Source: Tyto alba (lineage: Eukaryota > Chordata > Aves > Strigiformes > Tytonidae). Taken from it: a stretch of 64,000 bases of DNA. The stretch covers positions 3,224,001 through 3,288,000 of the forward strand of contig NW_024881329.1 in assembly GCF_018691265.1 (NCBI RefSeq), in the 5' to 3' direction. The first letter of the stretch is position 1, and every line of letters starts with the position of its first letter. The notes below the pieces were generated by a model that made no database searches, was not told where the DNA came from, and was given only the letters and a program-made list of their open reading frames with translations. Made by a program: the position numbers and the translations under genes. Below, piece by piece: positions 45,901-57,900 of this stretch.

Positions 45901-48900
45901 GAAACGTGACCTTTCCAGCAACACTGGCTTGTCTGGAGTGGGCGTTCGTGGCCCTGTGGAATGGCGTGGCCAGAGTGCGGGTGCCTGTATCGTTGTTCTG
46001 GAGGAGGAGGAGGTGTTTTGTAGGGCAAATTAAAATAAAACCCCTCCCTTGGCTGGGGGTCCGGAGGGAGGTGAAGTTAAGAGCTGGATCTGAAATGGAG
46101 AGCCGGCCCCAGTTCGAGCAGAAGTCTGAGCATCCCAGATGCTTGGCAAGCTGTGACTCCGTGGCCAAAGCAGAACCGAGGTGCTTTCAGCCTGTCCGTA
46201 GACCTACAGGACCTCCTCGGGAAGAGATAAGCCCCTTCCACAAAGAGTGTTTTTCCCCAAACTAAGACCTCCAAAAGCTGTTGGCAGAGATGTAAGGACC
46301 GTGTAAGAGAAACAACCCAGCCTGGTGATGAGGTCCTGTCGGAGCAAGCCTTGCCACAGGCCCTGGCTGGTGGGGCAGCGAAACAGCCTCTCTACCTTCC
46401 CTCCCTCTCCAGTCCCCCTAATGTTTGCGTGACGGGGGGAATTTCCTTTCACCTCTCAGGAAAATCCCGCTATCCAGGCAGCTGACTGGATGCAGGAGTG
46501 TAGCACGCTGTAGCTCATCTTGCAAGTCTTCAAGCTTCAAGTCTTCTTGCTTTCCATTTCTCCTATCCTGGGTTGGGTGAAACAAAGCGGGGAGGTCTCC
46601 TCAGTCCCACCTGCTTCTTTCCAAAAATTCCCCAGCTTGGAACCGACCTGGGAAAGTGCTGGCTGGAGGTGAAGGCAGAGGTATGTGCTATCAGCCCGCT
46701 CCTGAAGCGTCGGGTAATTATTTCTAGAAATGGGAAAGATGTTGTGCAATACCACTGTGGGCTGATCACGTTGAGATACCGAATATAATTGCGAACAACT
46801 AGAGCAAGCAGGAGCCCACAGCCCCTTCTTGGAAAACAGAACCGTTTGGAAATTAAATCTTTCCACTTTTTTGCTTTGAAAGGCAATTTAACAGCTGACC
46901 CTTTCCTCACACTTGGGCTTGTCCAAATTGAAATGGCACATTCCGTCTGCGGTCCAACAAGCCCTTGTAGCTGCCCCAAATGCAAGGACTTTGGCAAGGT
47001 TTAGTTTCTCGTTTGTTTGAGTTTGGTTTTTTTTTTTTGTTTGTTTGTTTTTCACTGAAGACAAATATTTGTGCTGCTAGGTCAGTCAAAAAGGAATTGT
47101 CCTTTTTCCTCTGCTTGTTGGTGTGACGACTGAGCGCCAAAGCATTGCTTATTAAACCTTGCTCCGCTGCCAGCCTTTTTGAGCGCGAGAGCGACCTCTG
47201 AATCCGCTAATAAACTGGTTTTAGCTATTTGCTGGGCTGTGCTGATATTTCTGAACCCAGGGTGAGTGGGGCTTGGTGGGGGCTTTATCCGCAGCCCTTG
47301 TTGCTGGGAGGAGCGGGCGCGGAGCTCCCAGCATTGCAGCCCCGCCGCGATGCTCGGTGTGTCTGAGCCGCGTCCCAGCGCGGAGGCCGGTTTGCTCTGC
47401 GGCAAAGGGAGCTGGGAAAGATATTTCCCTGCTTTTGCAGCAAAATCCTGCTCCCCGAAACGGTCGCCCCTGGCTGTCCTCAGCCTGTTTGGAGGATGCA
47501 GGGACAGAATAGCGAGCCGGTGAGGTCATGGGGAGAGAGTTACTCACATCCAACTGGGAAAGGGAGAGGGCTGCCAACCAACGCTGCTCTCGCACCGCGG
47601 AAAGTTCACGGGTTTCGGAGTGGACCCCCCCCCTCCCGGGCACCTCGGGCAAGCTGGGGGCTTGGTGCAATGCTCTCTCTGCAGCAACCTCCCAGGGAGC
47701 TGGAGGAGGGGGCAAAGGAACGAAATTGAAATCTAATTTGTTCTGGTATAAATATGGACCTTGCTTCTTGTAACTGGGGGTGATGTGGGCGAGAGGGGGT
47801 TAAGAGCCTTTCCGAATCAGAGACTATCTGGAGCTGTAGCACAAGGGAGGGAGATCATGGCAGAGTTTAATGAATGACTTCATTTATATATTAAAAAAAA
47901 AAAACCCACACAACAACACGGTGGCTTCCTGCCAGGCCCACAGACAAGGGTTTCTATGGGAACATGGGGGAAAACAATAAATAGGAGTGTGGGACGAGCA
48001 GGGAAGGGAGGAGGGGAGCCCAGGCTCTGGTCCGGATCTGCTTTGTTCCCCGTGGAGAGCAAGGTGGCAAGGGACGAGGATGGGGAGATGGGGAGAGGGC
48101 ATCTGGGTGTGCTACTTGCAAAAAAACCCCACCCAAAGTAAGGCAGTAAAGTAATTCCACGGCAGCAGAGCGGTCTCTTGGTCTAGTCCCCACGTCTGCT
48201 CCGTTCCCTGCTCCCCCGTGGGCTCAGCAGAGATGAGCGACCCGTCTTCGTCCAGGTCCACGTCCCGGCTCTGCCACCTCAGGGAGGTGGGAGTTTGGGA
48301 GGGCAGGGATGTGGGGTCACCCCCAGCTTCTTGCCAGGGTGACAGTGGGACCCCTCCACAAAGGGATGCTACCGGGGCTAAGCTCGGCGGTCCTGCCCAC
48401 GCTGCAGAGTGAAATAGGCTCCGAGTGGGTCTCCCCTGGAATGGTTGACAAAGTTCAGCGTGTAATTAGAAAAGCCAAATTTTTCTTGAACAAAATGTCT
48501 CAATCCCAATGTGTTTTGTTTTGTTTTGTTTTGTTTTTTTTTCTCCCTTTCCTTTGCTGGGAGAGGGGGGGATCTGTCCTGAACCTCAAATGAAAAGATC
48601 TCAGTGAGACCCTCTCATGTGGTTCGTAGTCCGGGCTGTGGGCAAAGCCAGGCAGGCTGGCAGAGTGGCACTTCTGGGGTCAGCTGAAACCTGCCCCTCA
48701 TTCACTCAAACTGGGCTGAAACAAGTCTCAAATAAGGCATTTTTTGTTTGTTTGTTTGTTTGTTTGTTTGTTTGTTTCCCTTTTCCTTTCCACAAGCTCT
48801 TTGCCCAGTCTGAACTGATGTCGTACCTTATCCCCGACTGAGCAGGTTCATCCTCTGGGGACTGCAGTCCCGGGATTCGCAGGTCAGGCTGGGTCCTGCT

Positions 48901-51900
48901 GCTGGTGGCAGATCGCCTTCCCGACTCCCGTGTGCGTGCTTTGCACAAGCGTGTTTCTATAAATAGCCTTGCAAACACCGGGGGGAACAACCTTCACCCT
49001 CCGCTTTGTCACCTGAGTGGTGACCATGCCGTTGCGGCGTGTCCCTTTGTGCCTGCACCCCGGCTGGTGCCACCAGCCCTGGAGCCGATCCCGCGTGGGG
49101 ACCAGCTTATTGCTGGAGGGATGCGAGAGGCTCTTCTGTTGACAGAAACATTATTATCCAGTGGTTGAGATGTCTGGGAGAAGCCAGGGCAGGTTTTCTT
49201 CTCTGCAGGGGAAGAAGAAGGAAACTGGGCAGGGCAGAGCGGGACACAGCCACTGCCCTCTGCCTCTGTGTCCTCTGCTCCTGGTTGGGCAGGAACAGCT
49301 CAACTGCTTAAGGAAACTCACCCCCAGGGTGCAGATCTCACCCTCCTCGGGCCAAAGCTTGAGATGGGGGTGTGGGATTTCTTGCAGCGCTGCAAGAAAT
49401 CCCACAAACCCCCTTACAAAAATTCCTTTACAAACCCCTCCTGGGATGCAAAGCGGTTTTGCAGGGAACCGTGCTTCCCAGGGGGCTTTCCAGCCTGCGG
49501 GAGGGAAGGCGACTGGTCTGGGAGGAAGGGGATACGCACCGCATCTTCCTTGGGGTTGGGAAGGGTTCTCCTGCCCCCCTCTCCCAGCCCGTGTGTCCCC
49601 CCCTTACCCTTGCACATCCGTCGGTCCCGCTGCGGAGCTGTGCTGATGGAGGCAGGGATGCCGCTTTGAGGACCGCTGCTCGTGGTGGGAGCGCTGCAGG
49701 AGCCCTCCGCTTGCCAGGGGAGCCCAGGCACCCCGGGGGGGCATTATTGCCAGGTTCCACAGGCAGCGGAAGGTGTTAAGGATGAGTTTTCCCTTTGGCT
49801 CGGCAGGCTGACAGCGCAGTGGAGCGTGGAAGACGAGGAAGAAGCGGCGAGAGAGCGGCGGCGGCGGGAGCGGGAGAAGCAGCTGAGGTCCCAGGCAGAA
49901 GAGGGCTTGAACGGCACCGTCTCCTGCTCGGAGAGCGCAGGTCCAGCACAGGAAAACCAGTAAGAAATACCCACAGATAAATCCTTCAGGAACACGCTCT
50001 CTCCTTGCAGCAAAACCCTCCTGCATCCACGGGGCGAGTGTCTCTGCTGTTCGGGGTGGTTTGGGGAGACGGGGATGTTCCCTAATTGGTTTGGGTTGGG
50101 GGGATTTAGCCCAGACTAACAAGTAGTGTGTTTCTAGTTTGGGCAGAAAAAGCCAGAATACCTGCTTTGATTTTTTTTTTTTGTTTGTTTGTTTGTTTTG
50201 TCTGGAGGCTGGGTGTTTTAATCTTACTGCCCTGAGCGTTTAAACTAAGACAGCTTGGGTAAGGCTGAGCTCAGGCGGGGAGTCCCTAACACCAGGGATT
50301 TCAGTGCCTGGTTAAATTTCAGCTTGTGAATCATCCCACGCCTAAACTAATGGAAGTTCCTCACACATGCGAAGACAGACATGTGCCTGGGGGGATGTGA
50401 TGCGCAACCCTGGGCAGATCACGGGGCTGGTGGCCGAGGAAACGATCGCCTCTCCTGGCTGGGCTCCTCGATATCCTCTGCTGCCGTGGCAGGGGGGAGC
50501 ATGGAGCAGCTTCTGGGCTGCTGCAGTTCACCAAGTTCACAGCTCCAAGGGTTAAAGTTAACTTGATGCTTTAAACGGGCAGGCCCTAAGTGGAAATAGC
50601 TCAGGAGGCATTTATGGAGATGCTGAGCTATCTGCTGTCAGAGAGGAAACCCCTGGAGAAGGGATAGGCTGACCAGTCACATCCCCAGCATCCCACCACA
50701 GCCTCCCCGTGTCCACAGTTCGGCTGTCCAGGTGCTGTGTAGCACTGAGGCTGGCACAAAACCCAGTCTGCACTCAGAGCTGCCAAACTGTCTCAAAGAC
50801 CCCAGTCTTCCCACTGTTTATGTGTTCAACTCATTTGTAAATATATTAAACACAGTGGAAAAGTGGTGGCAGGGTTTGGGATTACAGTCAGAGAGAAGCA
50901 GCAGCTTCATTTTACTGGAAAATAGCAAAAGCTATTTATAAAATTATTTTTTTTCCATTAAAAATCATTTTTTTCTCAGATACTTTCAAAATTATTCAGG
51001 TCTTTTTAAAAGTTTTTTTGGTCTAAAAGCGTTGCAAAGAAGCTTCAAAATCTTTTGTGGAAATACACCCAGTGATATTCTGCAGACGAAACTGCTGCAG
51101 TCCGCCCTAAAAGCAAACAGAAGATCTGGAAAGTAATAATATTTGTTAGCTTTTCCAACCCCCCCCTTCACACCGGGGCTGGAAAATAATTTTTAAAGGT
51201 CTTTCAAATGGCAGCAAAGATCTCTAGTCTCTGCTTTGCTGGGAGATGCTGTGAGCAGCCTTGGGCACAGAGCAGCGTGCAGGCTCCCGTCCCGTGGGCA
51301 CGGACACGCTGCTGACCCCACAGGACTGTTGGTATTGCCCAAATTTAATTGAGTGCTTCAGCATCTGCGAAGGGGTTTGCTCTCTGCTCCATGATGCTTA
51401 AGCTTGCTGGGCCAGGCTTGACCCAAAGGGTGTTTCTTCTTCCCTTGGCCATCCCCTGGCTTCTGCAGCTGCTGACAAGCCACCTGGGCTTGCTCATGCA
51501 GCCAGGGTCAGGCCTGGCCATTAATCTTCTGAAAAGCTTTGCTCTCCCTTGTGTAAACACTGCCTCCTCCTTCCCTCTTCCCACACTGGGACTCATCCCA
51601 TCCATGTCACTCCTGTTTGTACAAACCCACCCTCGGCATTTCCTTGTGCCAAAGGGACAGAGCGAAGCTCCTCTACTCCCTTCCCCCCACTAAAAAAAAA
51701 AAAAAAAAAAGATAAATAACCTGCAAAACTGCGGGTTTGCAGGAAAGATACGCATGGCCTTGAGGGCCAGAGGGATGGATGTCAGCTTAAGCAGTGCTGA
51801 TGGGGCTGTGCTGGCTCCGTGCTTCCCCTGGGGCCACAAAGGGGCATATGGAAGCGACCAGTTTCCAACCAGCATTTGGCCAGTCTCCCTTGCCCCCGGG

Positions 51901-54900
51901 AGCTTTTCAGATAGCCTGAGCGCACGTTTGTGGCCAGGGCCACAAATACCGGAGCGATTCTGCCTCGGGCATCATCAACCCTGCAGCCCGCTTGAAGCCC
52001 TGACCAGGGCCTCAGCAGATCCATGGTCCCATCCTGGTTCTGCATCAAATTTCCTGAGTGTTATCCTGGGGCAGCCACGAGCTACTGCTACACATACAGT
52101 GTAAAATAACCCAGACCAGGCTGCAGCGTCCTAGGCCTACGCAGCACCGTTGCTCGACAGTCTGAGGGGATGCTGAAGCCGTGGCAGGAGCTCAGCTGTG
52201 CTCCAACTTGTGGCTAAGCAGCTGTTTTTGGGGTACCCCCCCCTGTACTATCCTCCCTGGTGAGGGCATGTGTTTTTGGTAAGTCTGCAGCTCCTGCAGT
52301 CAGTTCAATACGAGACTACAAAATCTTGGAGAAATGCCCTGTATTTCAAGCCACCGGGGTCACAGAGGAGGCTGAGCGTCTCCTGACACCTCCTAAGAGC
52401 CCAGAAAGGCAAAGAAAAGACTCACTCATGTTTATTATATATTTTGAACCTCTGAGTTTTAAACTGATCTATGAATCCCATATCCTAATTCCCATTCCCA
52501 GGCAAGGTGACCACCCTGTGTCCCAAAAACATCTGTGAAGCCACCTCCTCGGGCTGACACTTGCAATGTGGCTGGGACCCCCCTGGCTGGGAGGCGAGTT
52601 TCCTTGTGAAGAAAAGGAAAGAAATAGGGAAAACCCAGCAGCCCCTGTGCACGGCCAAGGCCGCATCTGGTGCTGGCAGCTGTGGACATTTGCAGGCGAG
52701 GAGCCGGGGTCATGCGGGTGCGTGTGACTGGCTCAGAGCTGTAGGGAAACGAGAGGATCCAGCCCAAAACGTGAGCCAGTGTCCTAATCTTTGGGTCTTC
52801 ACGCCTTCCTCATCCAGCGAGCTGTTCAGGCTGGCTCCTGCTGATTTCTTTTCTATGGGGCTGTGTACAAGCCTAGGACAAGCAGCACCGGAGTTTGAAA
52901 CCTCTCTGGTCCAAACAAGCTAGGGCCGGCTCCGGTGCAGAAAAAAAAAAAAAAAAAAAAAAAAAGAAAATGGGCATTTTGGTTCTGATGTGCTGCTTGT
53001 CTTTTGCTCGCCTGCGTGCAGCCCCAGAGACCAGGCAGGCAGCAGGGTGCTCCTGCTAGAGACACAGAGCTGCTCCTTCTTCTCCACGTTGCAGCGATGC
53101 CCCGGGAGAACCGTTTTGTCCGAGGGTGTTCCTAAACACGTGGCAAAGGCATCTTTCCTGTAATGGAGGATAAGGCTTCAAGTGGGATTTGGGAGCAGCC
53201 GGGGGAAAGAAGATGCAGTAACTGGAGGGAGAGGGCAGTATCAGGCTGGGGCTCTTTCAGGCCAGGTTTGGGGTTGTTTTGCATCTCTCTCTCACCCTCA
53301 TTTTCCTTCTTGCTGTGTTTCAGCTATGACTTTAAGCCGTCTGGGACTTCAGAGCTGGAGGAGGATGAAGGGTTCAGTGACTGGTCCCAGAAGCTCGAGC
53401 AGCGCAAACAGAGGTGGGTAGGACACCGGTGGACCGAGGGGCGGGGAACCAAGGTGCCCAACAAAAGGGCTGTCCCGGGGGAGCGGTGACCAAGCCCAAG
53501 TCAAGCCTAGCATGCATATGAAAGAGGCCAGGGCCTGGAGCACCCTGCACTGCTGGGACGGACGCTCACCTCTTGCCGTTTGGGCTCGCGGGGAGGAACA
53601 AGGCTCAGGGGCTGCCCCAGGCTTCGGGGATGTTTGGATGGAGCTCTGCGATCCGAGCGGTGGCAGCCTGCCAGGGCGCCTGGGCTCGGAGGAGTGACAA
53701 CAGCGGATTTAAGCCACCTGAGCTGCTGCAGGGGCTGAAACGGCCTCCTAACATAATCCAGGCCAGCCCCAAAAGCTGTTCTAAGTTATCGCTGCTTCCT
53801 GGCTCATGTCAGCATAGTGGGTGTTATGGCCCCAGCCCACCTTGCGCTTGACTCCTCTTTCAGCAGGGGAGAACAGGCAGCAAAGCCCTGAGAGGTGCCT
53901 GTGTGCCAGCTGTTTAGTCCCCATCTCCCATCACTTTCCCCTTGCTGAGCTGAACCAAACTCCTGCCTTAACCACTTCCCTTGGACACCATCTACCTGCA
54001 TGTGAAGCCTGTGACTCAGCTCTCTCGGCAGCTTGATTTTCTAGGGAATTTTGCCCCTCTGATGACACAGCCTCTTCTTTACTACTGAGACTCAAAAAAT
54101 GCCTAAGATTAATATTTACTGCTGAACAAATAAATAAAGCTCGCTTCTTTCTTACTTTTTCCCAAACGCTGCAGCTAAACCGCTCTGCAATCTGTACCTT
54201 CGCAGCCCTGACCCCGCAAGCATTGCTCAAGCACCTCGCCACGGCGTTAATTCTCACATCTGTGGGAGCAATTAGAAATCAGCCCCATCTGTTTTTTGGC
54301 ATGCTGCCTCTTTTTCCACCCCCCTTGCAAAGAGCTTGTCGGGAGAGAAAGGCTGCTGCTATTCCCTCCTTGGCCTTCGAAAGGGAATTTGCTGGAAGGG
54401 TTGCGTTATCCTCTCCGGAAATTGCTCCTCGGGTTTTGATGTGATGCTTGTGTTTATTCTGTAGAGGGGCAGGAGGCTGCTGAGCAGGGGAGGTGGCATC
54501 TGTGGCAGGTGAAGCCCATCAGAGAGGGGTGGTGCTTTAATGGCAGCAGCTGCAGCTGCGCAGGTTTTTGGCTAGGAGGTGGTTGGGGGAGGCAGCTGAA
54601 GGGGCTCAGCCCCTGGGGGCCTGCTGGGAGTGGGTTTTCTGCAAAAGCTCGGCTTGTTTTAGTGGGTGTCTGGGCTCTATAACATCCCTTCAGCAACTCT
54701 GCCCTTCTTGAAGGACAGGTTTGGAGCGTGGTGTGAGCACGGGTAGGTTGCATGTCTCTCTGGGATGCCCCACGCCGGGACAAGCAGTGCTGTGGCTTCC
54801 CAACTCCCCTCTCTCCTGCTTAAGTGAATAGGGAGCAAACCCTGGTTTTTCATGTGCAGGATGTTTGGGTGGTGGCTATGAATGAGGCGGGGTGGAGATG

Positions 54901-57900
54901 GTTGCTCTCTGTTGGATGGAGCAAACCCATCTTGTGCACCCCCTGAGGGTTTTGTGTTTTCTTTTTGGTTCTGGTTCCCCACTTTGTGGTGGGAGATCCA
55001 CGCTGTCAGCTGCACGCGAGAGAGTGGGAGCTGTGTCAGGCTTGCTGCCTCCTATACAAAACTGCTGTGGTGCAAAAGGCTTCTTAGAGACTTCATCGTA
55101 CCTGCTGGCCTTAATTTTTAACATAAGCTTGTGCTTCAGCTGGAGGCATTGCTGGCATCCTGGTTAAGAGAAACTAGTTACCTGGGCCTTCGGAGCCCGT
55201 TTGCTGTTGGTGACTGCTCTGTCGTGGGAGGATGGTTAGTAGTGAGCCAGCGTATGCGTCAGCTTTTTCCCCATGTGGTCAGTGAGGAGGGCTGGATGGT
55301 GGCTGTCCTGTGAGCTGCTTTCCCAGCAGCACCACCCACCAGGTGGGTGGAAAAGTCTTGCTTGAACTTTTTTTTTCACGTTTTGGTGCTGGCTGGCGGG
55401 GCAGAAGCAGTGGTGAGTCAGCCTTGCACTTTGGCAGCTGCCTGCTAGCCAGCTCTGGAGCCTTGCGATCATGAGCCCAGTGATTTTCTAAGAAATGGGT
55501 GGGAAGAGAAAGCTATTCTCTGGCTGGGGGAAGGATGGTGGCAATGACATCTTGGTGCACAGCTGTGAACCAGTGAGAGCTCTGGGGTTACGCGTTCCCA
55601 CTGACTCTGTGCCCAAAGGCACAGGCTGGTCTGCTTTTGCAAAGCTGGGTGCTTAAACACATTCCTGGGTCTCTTCTCTGCAGCCTCAGACACCTAGAAG
55701 AATCCTTTTGTACAAACCCCATTGTGTTTTTTTAAAACCGAAGCTAAGGGGTGACCCCTGGCTGCTTTGGGACTCTTTTGTTTTGCTGGGCTGTGGCATG
55801 AGTAGAGGTGTCATTTATTCCAGTGGGAAAAACTGAAGCTTAGGGTCAGGTGTAGATACAGCATTGCTTGTGGAGCACTGTGCCTTGCAACCAAAAAAAA
55901 AACATCTCCAGTAAGTGGCTGTGCAGCCTTGCCCTGCAGTTTTGCTTCAACTAGGGCAAAGGGGGATCTTGGGAAGCGTGTTCATGTGTTGTTGCTTGGA
56001 TCCTCCTCCAGCAAGAGGCTCTGTTAACGTGGAAAATGAGTTTGGGCAGAGAAAGGCTGTGTTTGGTGTTCCGTGTTGAGTTGATGCTGGGAACCGTGGG
56101 GTCGGGGTCAGATCTGTGTCTGTGCACCAGGATCACCAAGCGTGCTGGTTCTCCTGAGATTTAGGCTGTAGCCGAGCGGGGAATTGAGCCAGCACCACAT
56201 CATGGTGGCAGTGTCGTCTCTGCCCGGGGTCTGAGTGCAGGGCTGGTCTCTGTTTTCCCATGGGTCTTGCCCACGGTGAGGCTGGCAGGGTGCAGATACC
56301 TTCAGCTCTGGCACAACTCTTAGTTGAGCTGAGTCTTGGACATCCACAGTGTGGGAGCGATGCGGCTGCTGTTACCGCTGGGTGCCTGGAACTGGATGGG
56401 GCCATGAAGTGGCTGGGAGCCCTGGTGTAAAACAGCCAGCAAGCTGTAGGCTTGGGGGGAGTGATAAAATCGGGTTTCTAGAGGCCTGAGGAACTTGATG
56501 GTGTCTGTAGGCTCATAACAATGCGTTTTGCTTCTTTGACCTCTCTGCCCTGCCTCTAGGTCTCCGCGACAGTCGTATGAAGAGGAGGACGGTGGTGTGA
56601 GGGAAGCTGAAGTCAAACTGGAGCAGATACAGCTGGAGCGGGAAAGCCCGGAGGAAATCCAGGAGGAGAATGTGGATATCGGGGAGGAAGAGAGGCTGGG
56701 CCAGGAGGAAGAACGGGTCCAAGAGCAGGAAGGAGAGGAGAGAGACAAGCAAGAGGTGTGGTTGGGAGGGGCTGACTTTCTTCTCTCCCCAGGGCCGGTG
56801 GGAGAGCTGGGGCTGGGGGCTGCTCTCCAAGTACTGGGCTCAGCATTGCTGCTTACGCTGCTGGGTGTCGAGCCCATGTTGGCACGCTTCCACGGCAGAA
56901 CCTGGGGCTGGTGCCACTCCTGCCTGCGGTGCCGCCTCGGGGACGCTGCGGGCAGCCTCTGCCCTCTTGCCCAGGGTGCTGTGTTTGCTCCAGAGACTGC
57001 GGTGGTTTAGTCCTGTCCCCGCAATACCGAGAAGGAAAGTGCTACTGCTTCTCCTGTGGCTTTGTGGCCAGTGAGTAGCTCTTCAGGAGAACTCAAATCT
57101 AAATTTTTCTGCTTGTTCTTCTCTCCGCAGCCTGTATCACGCTCTTCAGAGCACTTTGGCTTGATGTGTGTCTAAATCTTGCATTGCTCCCACCTGGGGT
57201 TTTCTTTCTTTGCTCTTCTGACAAGGTGCAATTCCCGGTCAATGAGAGAGACAAAGCTGGAACTTGGATGGTGTGCAAGCCCGTTAGGGTGGCTGAGCTT
57301 CAAATACCTTTTGTTGTAAATGGATTTTGACTTGATGATCCTAGAGTGCCTTTTGCATTTGAACTGTGTGTGTGACTTTCTAGCCCCTTGTTCTAAAGGC
57401 AGCTGCTCTCCCTCCTTGTGGCCTCTAAATGAGAAATTAATATTTTCCTGTCAAAACCAGTAAGAAATCTTTAACTAATGCCAAGACCCCTTTCCATGTA
57501 ATTTTGGAACCTTGAACCTGCAAAATTTTTCTGTTTCCCCCCCAAATGACACATGAGCTTCTTCCTGGATGTTTCAGAATTAGATGATGTAAAGTCAATG
57601 TTTCTGTGCTCACATGTTTGTTTAGTGTAAAGCAGGAAGCCTGGGAGACAGGGGAAAAAATCGCTTTTGTTGCGTAGTAAGCAGTTTGACCAGCTCGCTT
57701 CCTGGCTTGTTCATTTTCTGCGTTCAGGAAAAGAAGAGAAGGAGAAACGAAGAGGAAGAAGAAACAGCAGAAAAACGCCAGAAGGCCCCAAGCCCTGCCA
57801 GCCTGGAAGAGGAGGAGCTATGCTCTGACCACGCCGCAGCGTGCTCCATGAAGGTTTGTGTTCCTGGGGCCCCCCCGGAGGCTCAGCGACTATCGCAATA

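Larger units (their letters stand above)
36788..49806 (+). other. LSP1: LSP1 intron 1 (13 kb)
   Basis: No internal coding exon could be supported. It holds a GATA-motif cluster (39777-40017), SINE relics near 43.1 and 44.5 kb, a CCAAT/TATA-like pair near 45.1 kb that could be an alternative promoter, several T-rich simple repeats, and a perfect palindrome 400 nt before exon 2 (49371-49406). Small CpG-rich patches occur near 42480-42600 and 47280-47400. A second LSP1 first exon might be expected in this intron but was not found. Confidence 0.6.
49960..53323 (+). other. LSP1: LSP1 intron 2
   Basis: 3.4 kb, no coding signal. It contains a (TTTG)n repeat (50169-50201), poly-A tracts (51692-51710 and 52941-52965) and an AT-rich patch near 50930-51200. 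Confidence 0.6.

Noticed and set aside
48233..48255. Alternative LSP1 first exon reading MSDPSSSR in the right phase
   Set aside because: The phase fits, but the following GTCCAC is a very poor donor and the context is not promoter-like.
49167..49190. Alternative LSP1 first exon reading MSGRSQGR in the right phase
   Set aside because: The donor GTTTTC is weak and the match is only eight codons.
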